IMG/VR virus record: IMGVR_UViG_3300035182_002588
Span: 1-33,443 of that record
DNA: 33,443 nt
Source: a virus
Direction: 5' to 3' (one strand)
A model generated the notes under the pieces. That model did no database searches and had not been told where the DNA came from. It worked only from the letters and a program-made list of their open reading frames with translations. Below, piece after piece: positions 19,508-28,770 of the stretch (positions within the stretch are counted from its first letter, which is position 1; each line of letters starts with the position of its first letter). The position numbers and the translations under genes are program-made.

Positions 19508-19813
19508 ATGCCCTCCCAGCGCTTCCTCCTCGTCGAAGGCGTCGACGGCCACCCCGTCGTCGACCCCCACAACCCCGCCGCCAACCCGGCCCGCTACATC
19601 GGCTGGCGCCTGCGGTCCGCGCCTGCCCTCGACCCCGACCACGTGCTCGAGCACTACGAGCCCGAGCAGCAGGTGGTGCTCGAACACCAGGACCTGCGCA
19701 AGGCCATCGCCGCGGGTCACCTCGCTCTTCGCGGCCAGACGGTGGCCAAGAACCACGAGGCGGCGCGCGCCGCGCTCCTCCCCGCCCCTTCCGCCTCCAC
19801 CCCGGAGCCCTGA
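19508..19813 (+). CDS. small protein upstream of sheath (Mu gp38/DUF2635-like position), 101 aa
   Basis: The protein contains VDPHNPAANPARYIGWRL and a helical part (DLRKAIAAGHLALRG). In Mu-like phages a small DUF2635-type protein with a V-x-DP start lies just before the sheath gene. This gene has the same place and a similar beginning but a longer tail. GGAG precedes the ATG. The relationship is suggestive only. Its role in Mu-like tails is not well known. Confidence 0.5.
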   Translation: MPSQRFLLVEGVDGHPVVDPHNPAANPARYIGWRLRSAPALDPDHVLEHYEPEQQVVLEHQDLRKAIAAGHLALRGQTVAKNHEAARAALLPAPSASTPEP

Positions 19814-19816
19814 TCC

Positions 19817-21361
19817 ATGGCACTCTCTCTCCTCGGCATCCCGGCCGACGATCCCAAGGCGCGCATCGCCCGCGAGTTCCGCTACGCCCAGGGCGAGTCC
19901 GGCACCGGCTCCCCCGGCCGCGCCATCGTGCTCGTCGCCAACAAGACCGCGGCAGGCAGCGAGCCGGTCGAGACGCTCGGCGAGCCGATCCAGGACATCA
20001 ATGACTGCTTTGTGCGCTTCGGGCGCCGGTCCGAGATCGCCCACCAGTACCGCGCTCTGCGCATGGTGGCGCCGAGGGCGACCGTCTACGCGGTGGCGGT
20101 GGCCGAGAACGGCACCGCCGCGGCCTCGACCGTCACCTTCACCTTCGCCACGGCAGCCACCGGGTCCTCGACCCTGCGGATCGACTGGGGCGGTCGGAGG
20201 CTCGAGGTGGGCATCGCCAGCGGCGACAGCGCCAACGCGCAGGCGGCCGCGTTCAACGCGAAGGTCAACGCCGACCCGGATCTGCCGTTCTCCGGATCCG
20301 TCAGCAACGGGGTGGCCACCATCACCACCGCGAACCTGGGCCCGCGCAGCGCGCAGCTGCTCAACGCCCTCCGCGTCTACTATGCGGTCAACGTCGGCAC
20401 CACGGTCTCCAAGGGCTCGGTCACTGCGGGCACCGGGGCGGACGACTACACCAACGCGCTCGCCGCGCTCGGGACCACGTCGATCTACTACCACGCGCCC
20501 GCCTGCACCGCGGTGAGCGGGGTGACCGCCACCGACGGCGGCGTGGGCCAGTACTGCCAGTTCATCCGCGACCAGGCGGCGCCCGCGGTGGGGAAGGACC
20601 AGCAGGTCATCTTCGGGCTCGACTGCACCCAGTCTCAGGGGACGGCGGTGGCCACGTCGAGCGCCGCCAACCTCGTGCGGGCAGGCTTCTACCGCGTCCA
20701 GGCCAACGACTGGACGTCCGCCATGGTCGCTGCGCACATGGCCGGCGTGCGGTGGCTGAAGGAGCAAGCCTATCCCGCCGCCTCGCTCACCGGGTACGCG
20801 AACGGCGACGGGACGCCGTTCGCCATCCCCGACCCCTACGACAAGACCAAGCGCCCGTCGTCCACCGAAGTCACGGCGGACCTCAACAACGGCGTGACCC
20901 CCATCTGCTTCACGCCCCTGGGCGGGCCGAACCTCGACCGAGGCATCACCAGCTACAGCGTCCTCCCCGGCACGGCCAACAAGGACTACCGGGCCCGGGA
21001 GAGCCACATCCCCTCGGCCGAGGACGCGGCCTGGGAGTACCTCTACCAGCGCTGGAGCACCACCCGCCAGCCGAACATCGCCGGCGACCCGCGCCCCGGC
21101 GCCCGCCCCATGAAGGGCTTCAACACGCCGGGCGGCATGAAGCGACTGGTCAACAGCGCCATCGACGTCCTGACCTCCTCGGCGTCGCCCTTCGACAACA
21201 TGCCGATCCTGGACCCGGACCCGGCCGCCGTGCAGCGGATGCGGGACTCGGTCTACGTCGAGCAGCGAGCCGACGGCATCGGCGTCAGCGTGAACTGGGA
21301 ACCCGTCCGCCACGACAACAAGGACGACTTCCTCATCCTCCAGGGCGGCCCCGCGTACTGA
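19817..21361 (+). CDS. contractile tail sheath protein (Mu gpL-like), 514 aa
   Basis: Length and features fit a Mu gpL-type sheath. An N-terminal strand region (GSPGRAIVLVANKTAAGS) is followed by an inserted beta domain (about 95-210), the core (YHAPACTAVSGVTATDGG, QFIRDQAAPAVGKDQQVIFG, WLKEQAYPAASLTGY) and a C-terminal domain (NNGVTPICFTPLGGPNLDRGITSYS, DYRARESHIPSAEDAAWEYL). The last shows the usual sheath pattern in which a shared strand swaps between subunits. It contracts to push the tube into the host. This makes the phage a myovirus type. GGAG precedes the ATG. Confidence 0.85.
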   Translation: MALSLLGIPADDPKARIAREFRYAQGESGTGSPGRAIVLVANKTAAGSEPVETLGEPIQDINDCFVRFGRRSEIAHQYRALRMVAPRATVYAVAVAENGTAAASTVTFTFATAATGSSTLRIDWGGRRLEVGIASGDSANAQAAAFNAKVNADPDLPFSGSVSNGVATITTANLGPRSAQLLNALRVYYAVNVGTTVSKGSVTAGTGADDYTNALAALGTTSIYYHAPACTAVSGVTATDGGVGQYCQFIRDQAAPAVGKDQQVIFGLDCTQSQGTAVATSSAANLVRAGFYRVQANDWTSAMVAAHMAGVRWLKEQAYPAASLTGYANGDGTPFAIPDPYDKTKRPSSTEVTADLNNGVTPICFTPLGGPNLDRGITSYSVLPGTANKDYRARESHIPSAEDAAWEYLYQRWSTTRQPNIAGDPRPGARPMKGFNTPGGMKRLVNSAIDVLTSSASPFDNMPILDPDPAAVQRMRDSVYVEQRADGIGVSVNWEPVRHDNKDDFLILQGGPAY

Positions 21362-21382
21362 CCTTCGCGAGAACGGATCCCC

Positions 21383-21766
21383 ATGTCCCTCTACGACCTT
21401 CCCTTCGTCAAGACCAACGGCGAGCTGCTCGGCGAGAACATCGAAGCCGACGTCACCTTCGAGAGCGACATCGCCCAGGTGAAGACCATCCCCCGCGGCT
21501 TCTCGGGCATCACCCCGGGGAGCCCGGTGGTGATGGTCACCATCAAGAACGCGGTGCCCATCTCGGGGCAGGAGTACAACTTCGCCAAGGCGCTGGTGCA
21601 GTCGATCCCGTTCGAGTTCGAGTTCCAGCTCGGCGGCTCCGGCGAGTCCATCCTCCTCGAGGAGGCCTGGTGCATCGGGCCGGTGAAGATCTCCGGCGCC
21701 GTCGGCAAGGCCACCGAGCAGGACGTGACCATCGTCGGACGCGCCCCCTTCAGCCCCTTCGAGTGA
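21383..21766 (+). CDS. tail tube protein, 127 aa
   Basis: A beta-rich protein directly after the sheath, of the size of a Mu gpM-type tube protein (about 118-130 aa). It shows strands typical of the tube fold (EADVTFESDIAQVKTIPRG, VVMVTIKNAVPISG, SIPFEFEFQLGG, KISGAVGKATEQDVTIVGR). The tube is the inner channel for DNA passage. Position is the main support. A short gap leads to the chaperone-like genes, the normal order in contractile tails. Confidence 0.75.
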   Translation: MSLYDLPFVKTNGELLGENIEADVTFESDIAQVKTIPRGFSGITPGSPVVMVTIKNAVPISGQEYNFAKALVQSIPFEFEFQLGGSGESILLEEAWCIGPVKISGAVGKATEQDVTIVGRAPFSPFE

Positions 21767-21778
21767 TCGGAGAGGCCC

Positions 21779-22360
21779 GTGGAGCTGCGAGCGGCGGCGC
21801 CGCCGGGCGATGAGCCGCCCGAGCGGCTCTTTCGCGCGCTGGCGGCTCGACGTCCGGAGCGGCCCCTTCCGCGCCTGGTCGCGGGCCACCGCCTCACGGC
21901 GCGCGCCGTCCCTGCGCGCGAGGAGTGGGCCGCCGAGGACGCGGCCGCCAGCGAGGAGGTGGAGGAGCTGCGGCCGTCGCTTCTCCAGCGCCAGATTCTC
22001 TGGCGCGTGCTCCGCCTGGGCGACGGGCCCGCCTTCGCCTCACCGGACGAGGTAGGCGCACTCGACGGCGCGGCGCTGGCCTCCCTGGTGGCCGATGTCG
22101 GCGCCGCACTCTGGCGCATCGCCCCGACCTATGCGCGGAGCGACGTGGAGGCCTGGGCACGGGTCCTGGAGCGCGGCGCAGCCCATCCGAGCAACGTGGC
22201 CGACGCCGTCGCGCTGGCCTCCTGCGTCGACATGACGCCCGGCGGCGGGGTGGTGCCGCGCCTGGATCGGTACTGGGGCTGCCCCGTCGTCGAGCTGCTC
22301 GACGGGCACTGGATGGTGTGGAGGGCCGCGCGGACAGCGGTCGAAAGGATCCGGAAATGA
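21779..22360 (+). CDS. tail assembly chaperone candidate, 193 aa
   Basis: Between tube and tape-measure genes, where tail assembly chaperones lie. The start is a GTG at 21779 after GGAGAGG. The protein is Arg/Glu/Ala-rich, mainly helical (EEVEELRPSLLQRQILWRVLRLG; LASLVADVGAALWRIAP), with no clear family. Its last codons overlap the next gene by ATGA, with the next frame at -1. In many phages the two chaperones come from a programmed frameshift, but I see no strong slippery site here. Confidence 0.5.
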   Translation: MELRAAAPPGDEPPERLFRALAARRPERPLPRLVAGHRLTARAVPAREEWAAEDAAASEEVEELRPSLLQRQILWRVLRLGDGPAFASPDEVGALDGAALASLVADVGAALWRIAPTYARSDVEAWARVLERGAAHPSNVADAVALASCVDMTPGGGVVPRLDRYWGCPVVELLDGHWMVWRAARTAVERIRK

Positions 22361-23118
22361 CGGCGAAAGGCTTGGCGGTGGTCGGCGGCGAGGAAAGGAG
22401 CGCGCTCGCGCTCGCGATCGAGGCGGAGGGCCGCCACGTCCGGTGCGTCCCCCTCGACGACTTCTTCGGGCCCGGCCGCAAGCCCATCGGCGCCGTCGCG
22501 TTCCGCGTCGCCGTGAAGAGCGACGAGGACGCCGCCATCATCGCCGCCCACCGCTACGCCGCGGAGGAGGCGAAGGTCGCTGGCTCCGCGGAAATGGCCG
22601 CCCGAAGCGACAGCGACCTCCTCGGCGACGCCAAGAACATCGAGGCGCTCTACCGCGTGTGCATGGCCGCGGAGGCCGTCGCGCCGCGCGGCTGGAAGCT
22701 GAAGACGAAGCCGCGGCCGGACGGCCAGGGCTCCATCACCTCATCGGCCTTCCCCGGGCCGCAGTGGATGCGGCGCAACCTGACCACGGATCAGATCGCC
22801 TACCTCATGAACGCTTACCTCGAGGTGCGCGCCGAGGCCTCGCCCAGCGGCAAGCTCGACCTGGGCGACGAGACGATCGACGCGCTCGCCCAGCTGTGCA
22901 CCGATCACCTGAGCGACGACCTGCCCGAGCTGGCGCTGGCGCGGTTCTCCCGCGTGCACCTCACGCACGCGTTCGTGATGCTCGCCGACAAGTACCGCGA
23001 AGGCCAACGCGCCGTGGAAGCGCTGCTCGCGGAGAAGGAATCCGCGGGCGCACCGTCGGAGCCGACCCCGGACGAGGCGCTGCCGGCGACGGACGATGCG
23101 CCGCCGGCGACGGACTGA
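22357..23118 (+). CDS. second tail chaperone candidate, 253 aa
   Basis: An ATG overlaps the previous stop (ATGA). The sequence includes VRCVPLDDFFGPGRKPIGAV, RVAVKSDEDAAIIAAHRYAAEEA and, later, MRRNLTTDQIAYLMNAYLEVRAEAS, with an acidic, low-complexity end (PTPDEALPATDDAPPATD). The size is large for a chaperone, but position and acidic tail agree. It may recruit tube subunits to the tape measure protein during tail assembly. The first part could be a nucleotide-binding-like fold; not recognised. Confidence 0.5.
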   Translation: MTAKGLAVVGGEERSALALAIEAEGRHVRCVPLDDFFGPGRKPIGAVAFRVAVKSDEDAAIIAAHRYAAEEAKVAGSAEMAARSDSDLLGDAKNIEALYRVCMAAEAVAPRGWKLKTKPRPDGQGSITSSAFPGPQWMRRNLTTDQIAYLMNAYLEVRAEASPSGKLDLGDETIDALAQLCTDHLSDDLPELALARFSRVHLTHAFVMLADKYREGQRAVEALLAEKESAGAPSEPTPDEALPATDDAPPATD

Positions 23119-23121
23119 GCC

Positions 23122-23463
23122 ATGCCCGTCGACCTCGGCACCATCCCCGGGTCCGCGACCCGCTTCGAGCGGACCTACGAGCGCGCGGTCACCCAGATGC
23201 AGCGCACCGTCGCGTCTGCTGCGCGCGAGGAGCGCCAGACGCACGGGTACCAGAACCGGACGGGCGACCTCGAAGCGTCGACCCAGGCCAGCGAGGTCAT
23301 GTCGGTGGGCGACACCGACGTCGTCACCCTGCAGGCCGACACCTCCTACGCCAGCTACGTCAACGACCGCGGCCTAATGCGGCTCGACGAGCTCGCCGCG
23401 ACGGCTGGCGAGGAGCTGGAATACCTCTTCGACGGCGTCGCCGCGACGGCGCGCGTTCTCTAG
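23122..23463 (+). CDS. HK97 gp10-like tail-completion protein, 113 aa
   Basis: Reading RTGDLEASTQASE, then DTSYASYVNDRGLMRLDELAATAGEELEYLF, matches the general pattern of gp10-like minor tail proteins: a basic helix, R-TG-x-L-x-x-S, then A-x-YA-x-YV, and an end helix. Such proteins normally act at the head-tail joint and lie near the connector genes. Here the gene lies just before the tape measure gene, an unusual place. It starts three bases after the previous stop. Confidence 0.6.
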   Translation: MPVDLGTIPGSATRFERTYERAVTQMQRTVASAAREERQTHGYQNRTGDLEASTQASEVMSVGDTDVVTLQADTSYASYVNDRGLMRLDELAATAGEELEYLFDGVAATARVL

Positions 23464-23478
23464 CCCCACCAGCGCGCC

Positions 23479-25644
23479 GTGCCGGAAATTCGCTACCAGT
23501 TCGTCTCCACCGGCGGGCGGGAGGTCGTTGACACCTTCCGGTCCATCGAGGGGGCGGCGAAGGCCTCCGCGGCGGCCATGCGCGAGGTCGACCGGGCCGG
23601 ACGCCTGCGGGCCCCCCGCCGGCCTCGGGGAGGCGGCGGGGACCTCGGCGCCAGCGCCGGCGCGGGCGGACCCTACCGCACCCCTGGCGGCGGGGGCGGC
23701 GAGGCGCCGATGGTCCGCTTCGCGCGCGCCTCGGCCGAGCGCCTCATGTCGGTCGAGCAACGTGCCGCGGAGAAGCGCGGCATGATCGCGCGCCGCGAGT
23801 GGGATCAGCGCCTCGGCATCGTACGCACCAGCACGCGGGCCATCGAGCGGGAGATCCAGCGCGAAGACGCCGCACGGCAGCGAACGACGCGCCGGCGCCT
23901 GTCCGCCATCGGCGGCGCCGTCGCCTCGGTGGGCACCAGCATCCTCGGGGGCGCCACGTCGCTCATCGGGAGCGGCATCGACATGGCCGGCGGGCTGGTC
24001 CGTTCGTCGCTGTCAACCCAGGCCATCGCGAACCGCGTCTCCATCAACGCGCGCGCCGCGGGAGCCGGCGGGGTCGATCCCACGACGCTCCGCAAAGAAT
24101 TCGAGGCGACGGCCATCGCCAACCCGGGGCAGCAGGCGGCCGACATCGGCAAGGCCACCCAGGCGTACGTCGACCTGACCGGCGACCTGAACACCGCGCG
24201 GTCGTCCATGGAGACCTTCGCCACGGTGGCGAGCGCGACCGGCGCCTCCGTCGTCGACGTCGCCACCGCGGCCGCGAGCCTCGGTTCCAAGTTCGACGTC
24301 AAGAAGACGGAGGACATGCGGGCCGTCCTCGCGGGCCTCGCCTTCCAGGGCAAGGGCGGCGCGATGACGCTCAAGGACCTCGCGGCGCAGTTCCAGCGCC
24401 TGGCCAGCGCCGGCGCCGCCTTCGGGCTGGGCAAGGGGCCCGAGGCCGTCGCCAAGCTCGGCGGCATCCTCCAGATCGCGCGGCAGGGCACCGGCGGGCC
24501 GCGCGCGGCCGCGACGGCGGTCGAGAACATCTTCTCCGGCCTCGTGCAGAAGGGCGGCAAGATCGCCGGCCTCAAGGTCTACGACAAGAAGGGCGGCAAG
24601 CGGGACATCAACGAGGTCCTCGCCGACGCCGTGACGCTCGCCGGCGGCAACAACATGCAGCGCAAGGAGCAGTCGCTCCTCAAGGTCTTCGGCAAGCAGG
24701 GCATTCGCGGCGTCAACCCGCTGCTGGCGGCCTACAAGGACGCGGCGGAGGGGAAGACCGGCAAGGACGCGCAGGAGGCTGGCCACGCCGCCGTGCTCAA
24801 GATGTTGCAGGACATGGCGTCCACCGGCGCGCAGTGGGCCGAGATCCAGAAGGACGCCGCCCAGGCGCAGGAGGACACCTCGGCCCGGCTCACCGGCGCC
24901 TGGGAGCAGCTCACCGCCGCGGCCGGCGAGTCGCTCGCGCCCGCCATCGCCGACCTGGCCACCAAGTTCGCCACCAACCGGGGCGCCCTCGACCTGTTCG
25001 CCGCGGCGCTCGCGGGCGCGGGCGCCAGCCTCGAGGCGTTCGCCGACTTCGCGCAGAAGCGCGGATGGATCGACGGGGGGACCCCCGAGGAAAAGAAGGC
25101 CGCCGCGCTCAAGAAGGTTGGGACGTACGAGGCGCAGATGCAGGGCCTCGACCCCAACAGCAAGCAGTACGCCGAGGTCTACAGCAAGCGGAACCGCGCG
25201 ATCGAGGAGGTCGCCGCGGCAAAGCGCGCGGGCGCGGTCGCCCCGCTCTCGCCGACGGTGATGTCGATGTACAGCGACCTCTTCGCCCAGAGGTACGCGG
25301 CCGCGGCGCCCGACAAGAATCAGACCATCCAGGAGGCGAAGGGGCGCACGATCGCGAAGCGCCTCGCCAGCGACTCGAACGACTGGTGGGCGACCTCCGA
25401 CACCGCCAACTTCCGCGAGACCGACGCCCAGCGGGCCGAGCGCCACAAGTTCCAGCACCTCGAGGGCCCCTACGCGCCGCAGGGCGGTGTGGACGCCGGC
25501 GACACCAGCACGAAGGGCATCATCGCCGAGGCCATGGCGGCCCTGAGGGGCGCCGCCGCGGAGCAGAAGGCGGCCTCCACGGAGCTGAAGGCGGCGGCCG
25601 TCTCGCTCAACAAGCGCCCCACCATCGCCGGCGGCACCAAATGA
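23479..25644 (+). CDS. tape measure protein, 721 aa
   Basis: This is the longest tail gene. A GTG start follows the gp10-like gene. The N-terminal 20 residues are beta-like, followed by a Gly-rich stretch, a charged helix (about 75-140), a hydrophobic Gly/Ala segment (RRLSAIGGAVASVGTSILGGATSLIGSGIDMAGG, about 140-172, a membrane-spanning or pore-like piece) and a core typical of tape measure domains (about 185-420: EATAIANPGQQAADIGKATQAYVDLTGD, GKQGIRGVNPLLAAY). The protein sets the tail length. By the usual rule of about 1.5 angstrom per residue the tail would be near 108 nm. This is an estimate only. Confidence 0.85.
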   Translation: MPEIRYQFVSTGGREVVDTFRSIEGAAKASAAAMREVDRAGRLRAPRRPRGGGGDLGASAGAGGPYRTPGGGGGEAPMVRFARASAERLMSVEQRAAEKRGMIARREWDQRLGIVRTSTRAIEREIQREDAARQRTTRRRLSAIGGAVASVGTSILGGATSLIGSGIDMAGGLVRSSLSTQAIANRVSINARAAGAGGVDPTTLRKEFEATAIANPGQQAADIGKATQAYVDLTGDLNTARSSMETFATVASATGASVVDVATAAASLGSKFDVKKTEDMRAVLAGLAFQGKGGAMTLKDLAAQFQRLASAGAAFGLGKGPEAVAKLGGILQIARQGTGGPRAAATAVENIFSGLVQKGGKIAGLKVYDKKGGKRDINEVLADAVTLAGGNNMQRKEQSLLKVFGKQGIRGVNPLLAAYKDAAEGKTGKDAQEAGHAAVLKMLQDMASTGAQWAEIQKDAAQAQEDTSARLTGAWEQLTAAAGESLAPAIADLATKFATNRGALDLFAAALAGAGASLEAFADFAQKRGWIDGGTPEEKKAAALKKVGTYEAQMQGLDPNSKQYAEVYSKRNRAIEEVAAAKRAGAVAPLSPTVMSMYSDLFAQRYAAAAPDKNQTIQEAKGRTIAKRLASDSNDWWATSDTANFRETDAQRAERHKFQHLEGPYAPQGGVDAGDTSTKGIIAEAMAALRGAAAEQKAASTELKAAAVSLNKRPTIAGGTK

Positions 25645-26600
25645 CCATCGACGCCGACATCATCGCCGCGCTGCCGCTCCTCGAGTGGCGCCAGCTCCTG
25701 GCGCCGCCGTACGACCTGGTGACGGGTGAGTGGAAAAACCACCTCGCGCCGCGCCGGGTGCCATACGTGCCCGGGGAGCTCCACGACGCGACCGGCCGCG
25801 GCGCCTTCCCCATGACCGCCCGCCTCTACTTCTGCAACGGGCTGAGCTGGGCGCAGGAAGGCGTGCCGCGCCTCTACCCCGAGTACTGGGAGACCTGGAA
25901 GGCGCAGCTCCTCGATGGCGACGCCGGCGACCTGGTGCACCCCGTCCTCGGGCCCATGCGCGCCCGGGTCGAGGGCGCCAAGTTCGAGCTCAAGGCCTCG
26001 GTCCGGAGCGGCATCATCGTCGACGTCTCCTGGCTGGAGACCGTCGAGGACCCGGCGGACCTCAACGTCAACGGCTACCTCACCAGCGCGGTGCCCGTGG
26101 CCGGCCTGGCCGCCTCGGCCGACGCCGCGGCCGCGGCCTTCGGCATCTACCCCGGCTCGAGCCTGACGTCCGCGGTGCTGACCGCGCGCTACGGCGTGGT
26201 CTTCGACCCGGGCGTCACCGTCACCTCCCTGGTGAACATCTTCAACGCGATCCGGCCGGACATCTTCGCCGGGACGCTCCGGGCCATCTCGCTCCTCACC
26301 TCGCTCCTGGGCGACGTCGCGGCCATGATCGACGCCCTCCAGGGCCGGCGCTCCGTCTTCACGTTCGACGCCTACGACAAGCTGGTGGCGTTCTACCTCG
26401 CGGTCGCGAACATGCGGTTCGGCCTCAACCGCGGCGCGCTCCCCACCGCCACCTTCGTGGCGGACCGGCAGACGACGCTCGACGCGGTGGCCCGGCGGTT
26501 CGGCAACACGCTGCGGCAGGTGATGGGCCTGAACCTCAACCTCCTCCGCCGCCCGGTCGTCGAGCGCGGCACGCCCGTCACCTACTTCCTCGTTACCTGA
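25641..26600 (+). CDS. gpN-like DNA-circularisation/baseplate protein with LysM-like end, 319 aa
   Basis: The first 140 residues match the start of Mu gpN-type proteins (RRVPYVPGELHDATG, PMTARLYFCNGLSW, PEYWETWKAQLL, DLVHPVLGPMRARVEGAKFELKA). The last 50 or so residues (about 270-319) look like a LysM fold (TTLDAVARRFGNTLRQVMGLN). LysM domains bind peptidoglycan, and in phage baseplates they may position the spike or hub at the cell wall. The family name comes from Mu; in tails it is an inner baseplate part. ATGA couples it to the tape measure gene. It is shorter than Mu gpN (about 490 aa). Confidence 0.75.
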   Translation: MTIDADIIAALPLLEWRQLLAPPYDLVTGEWKNHLAPRRVPYVPGELHDATGRGAFPMTARLYFCNGLSWAQEGVPRLYPEYWETWKAQLLDGDAGDLVHPVLGPMRARVEGAKFELKASVRSGIIVDVSWLETVEDPADLNVNGYLTSAVPVAGLAASADAAAAAFGIYPGSSLTSAVLTARYGVVFDPGVTVTSLVNIFNAIRPDIFAGTLRAISLLTSLLGDVAAMIDALQGRRSVFTFDAYDKLVAFYLAVANMRFGLNRGALPTATFVADRQTTLDAVARRFGNTLRQVMGLNLNLLRRPVVERGTPVTYFLVT

Positions 26601-26603
26601 CCC

Positions 26604-27764
26604 ATGGCCCGCGCCCGCGTCGCTCTCCGGTGCTCCGACGGCACCATGCTCGACACCTGGCAGAGCATCACGCTGCGGCAGGCCTTCACCGACCCGCTCG
26701 ACGACGTCACCTTTGTCAGCCGCCCGGTCCGCAGCGACTGGGCGCGCTATGGCCGCCTTCTCGCCAAGGGCGAGCGGGTCACGGTCCTCATCAACGAGGT
26801 CAGCCAGGGCGACTACCTCATCGTCACGAGCGACGACGACGACGGTGCGGAGGGCGTGACCTTCACGATCGCGCTCCGCACGCCGCTCTGCACGCCCTAC
26901 GAGGGCGGCATCGATCCGGACATCGCCATCCAGAGCCCCGCCGACGTCGACGTCACCGCCGTGGTGCTGCGGGCCCTCGGCCCCTACGGGTTCGACCGCG
27001 TGGAGGCCGGGACCCGCGCCTCGGTGAGCGCGTTGACCGGCAAGCCCATTGGCGGGCGGCCGCAGCGGTTCACGCCGGTGCGCGACCTGAAACACCGGGA
27101 CGCCGTGGGACACGAGGGCGAGACCGTGTACGCGTTCGTGGCGCGGATCGTCACCCGCCTCGGGCAGTGCCTGCGCCTGCGCGCCGACGGCGTCCTCTCC
27201 ATCGAGGAGCCCGACTTCGAGCAGGATCCCATCGCCACGGTGGTCCGGACCACCCGGCCCTTCGCCCAGGCCGACTACTTCATCGGCAACCTCAGGGTCC
27301 ACGAAACCAACGAGGGACAGTTCAGCGAGTGCACGGTGAGGGGCCAGCGCCTGCTGGACCCCGACCAGGCCGCGGCGGCCCGCCCGCACGCGGTGGCCGC
27401 CTCCTCGGTGCTGCCGGGGCGGAGCGCGTACCGCTCGCCGTGGGCGCCCTACAAGCCGAAGTTCTTCAAGGACAAGAGCGCGCCCGGCAGCCCGCAAGCG
27501 GCGAACGTGGCGCACTTCGAGCTGGGCATGAGGGCGGCCACCGCCTTCGGCATCGAGGGCGAGGTCGACGGCTGGCTGTCCCGGTCCGGGGCCATCTGGC
27601 AGGTGAACACCGTGGCGCGCGTCTTCCATGAGCGGCGAGGCATCGACGAAGCAATGTGGCTCAGCGAGCTCACGCGACACGAGGACGGCGACGCCGGACA
27701 GCGCACCAGGCTTCACTTCATTCCGCTCGGCGCGCTCATCCTCGGCGACCCGAAGAGGGGCTAG
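26604..27764 (+). CDS. baseplate hub protein (Mu gpP / T4 gp27-like), 386 aa
   Basis: Length and place fit Mu gpP (about 380 aa). Segments VALRCSDGTMLDTWQSITLRQAF, DDVTFVSRPV, GERVTVLINEVSQGDYLIV at the N-terminus, and TVYAFVARIVTRLGQCLRLRADGVLSI in the middle, are typical of hub proteins that form a trimer ring under the tube. The C-terminal part (AMWLSELTRHEDGDAGQRTRLHFIPLG) is typical of these as well. It connects the spike with the tube. The start ATG lies three bases after the previous stop, and the stop is close to the next start. Confidence 0.8.
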   Translation: MARARVALRCSDGTMLDTWQSITLRQAFTDPLDDVTFVSRPVRSDWARYGRLLAKGERVTVLINEVSQGDYLIVTSDDDDGAEGVTFTIALRTPLCTPYEGGIDPDIAIQSPADVDVTAVVLRALGPYGFDRVEAGTRASVSALTGKPIGGRPQRFTPVRDLKHRDAVGHEGETVYAFVARIVTRLGQCLRLRADGVLSIEEPDFEQDPIATVVRTTRPFAQADYFIGNLRVHETNEGQFSECTVRGQRLLDPDQAAAARPHAVAASSVLPGRSAYRSPWAPYKPKFFKDKSAPGSPQAANVAHFELGMRAATAFGIEGEVDGWLSRSGAIWQVNTVARVFHERRGIDEAMWLSELTRHEDGDAGQRTRLHFIPLGALILGDPKRG

Positions 27765-27769
27765 GTCTC

Positions 27770-28363
27770 TTGGAACTCGACATCGTCGACGTCACCTTCT
27801 CCGCCGGCACCAGCGGGGAGGCTCGCATCAACCTGGGCGACATCGCCACGGGCAGGGGCTACGCCGCGTCCGTGACCGTCTGGAGCAGCGGCGATGGCTT
27901 CGTCGGCCTCCCGAACGCGCCGACCGCCGGCGGCCAGGCCGCCCAGGCCCTCATGCTCACCCACGGTAACCAGCGCCTGGCGCTGGCCATCCGCGACACG
28001 CGCTGGGACGGCCAGGCAGGAACGCTCGCGCCCGGCGACCGCCGCATCCTGAGCGACTGCGACGCCGCCCTCCTCCTGAGGCAGGCCGCGAACTCCATCG
28101 AGTTGCTCTCCACCGACGTCGGCGTGCTCGTCGACGGCGAGGCGGGCGCCGTCACCGTCTCCAAGGGCGACAACACCATCACCGTGGACGAGACCGGCGC
28201 GCGCATCGCCGTGGGCACCGGGTGCTCCATCTCTGCGACGGCCGCCGGGATCGTGCTCGCCTTCGGCGCCACGACGCTGACCGTCAACGCGGCGGGCGTG
28301 CAGATCACGACGGTGCCGCCGGTGCCCGGCGCGCTGGTGGTCAACGGGTCGGTGCTGGCGTGA
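27770..28363 (+). CDS. baseplate spike protein (Mu gp45/gpV-like), 197 aa
   Basis: After a short start, an OB-fold-like region (ARINLGDIATGRGYAASVTVWSSGDGFVGLP, GNQRLALAIRDTRWDG) and then a beta-helix-like end (GAVTVSKGDNTITVDETGARIAV, ISATAAGIVLAFGATTLTVNAAGVQITTV) suit the membrane-piercing spike of contractile tails. The tip shows no His-x-His for the iron ion seen in Mu gp45. The start is a TTG at 27770, nine bases after GAGGGG; no ATG or GTG is better placed. The next gene overlaps by GTGA. Confidence 0.75.
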   Translation: MELDIVDVTFSAGTSGEARINLGDIATGRGYAASVTVWSSGDGFVGLPNAPTAGGQAAQALMLTHGNQRLALAIRDTRWDGQAGTLAPGDRRILSDCDAALLLRQAANSIELLSTDVGVLVDGEAGAVTVSKGDNTITVDETGARIAVGTGCSISATAAGIVLAFGATTLTVNAAGVQITTVPPVPGALVVNGSVLA

Positions 28364-28770
28364 GCGGCCTCGGCGGGATGCCCCTGGGCGCCGGCTTCCT
28401 CGGCGGCTGGGCGCCGCCGGCGCCCACCGAGGCGACGACGACGGCGGTCTCCTGTCGGCGGATCGACGCCGTCGCGCACGACTACGTGACCGACGGGGCC
28501 GGCAACCCCGAAGGGATGGATGGAACCGCCAACCGCGTCTACCTCCTCCTGTCCTACGCGGACACGCGCACGGCCATCATCACAGCGACCGGCGTCGCGG
28601 CGCGTGAGAAGGCGGTCCGCGCCGCGCTGGAGCCGCTCGCCCGCGGGCCAGAGCCGGCCATCGCCAACCTGTCCGTGAAGGTGACCGACGCCGGCCGCGA
28701 CCGTGTGTACGGCGAGGTCACCTACCGCAACCTCCTCACCAACACGCTCGAAACCCTGGTGATCCGATGA
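28360..28770 (+). CDS. baseplate wedge protein (Mu gp46 / T4 gp25-like), 136 aa
   Basis: A GTG in a GTGA overlap starts this 136-aa gene, and an ATGA overlap links it to the gp47-like gene. The core (NRVYLLLSYADTRTAIITATGVAAREKAVRAALEPLARGPEPAIANLSVKV; RVYGEVTYRNLLTNTLETLVI) fits Mu gp46 and T4 gp25-like proteins, which connect the baseplate with the first sheath ring. The Gly-rich N-terminal extension is longer than usual. Gene order spike, gp46, gp47, gp48 matches Mu. Confidence 0.7.
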   Translation: MSGLGGMPLGAGFLGGWAPPAPTEATTTAVSCRRIDAVAHDYVTDGAGNPEGMDGTANRVYLLLSYADTRTAIITATGVAAREKAVRAALEPLARGPEPAIANLSVKVTDAGRDRVYGEVTYRNLLTNTLETLVIR

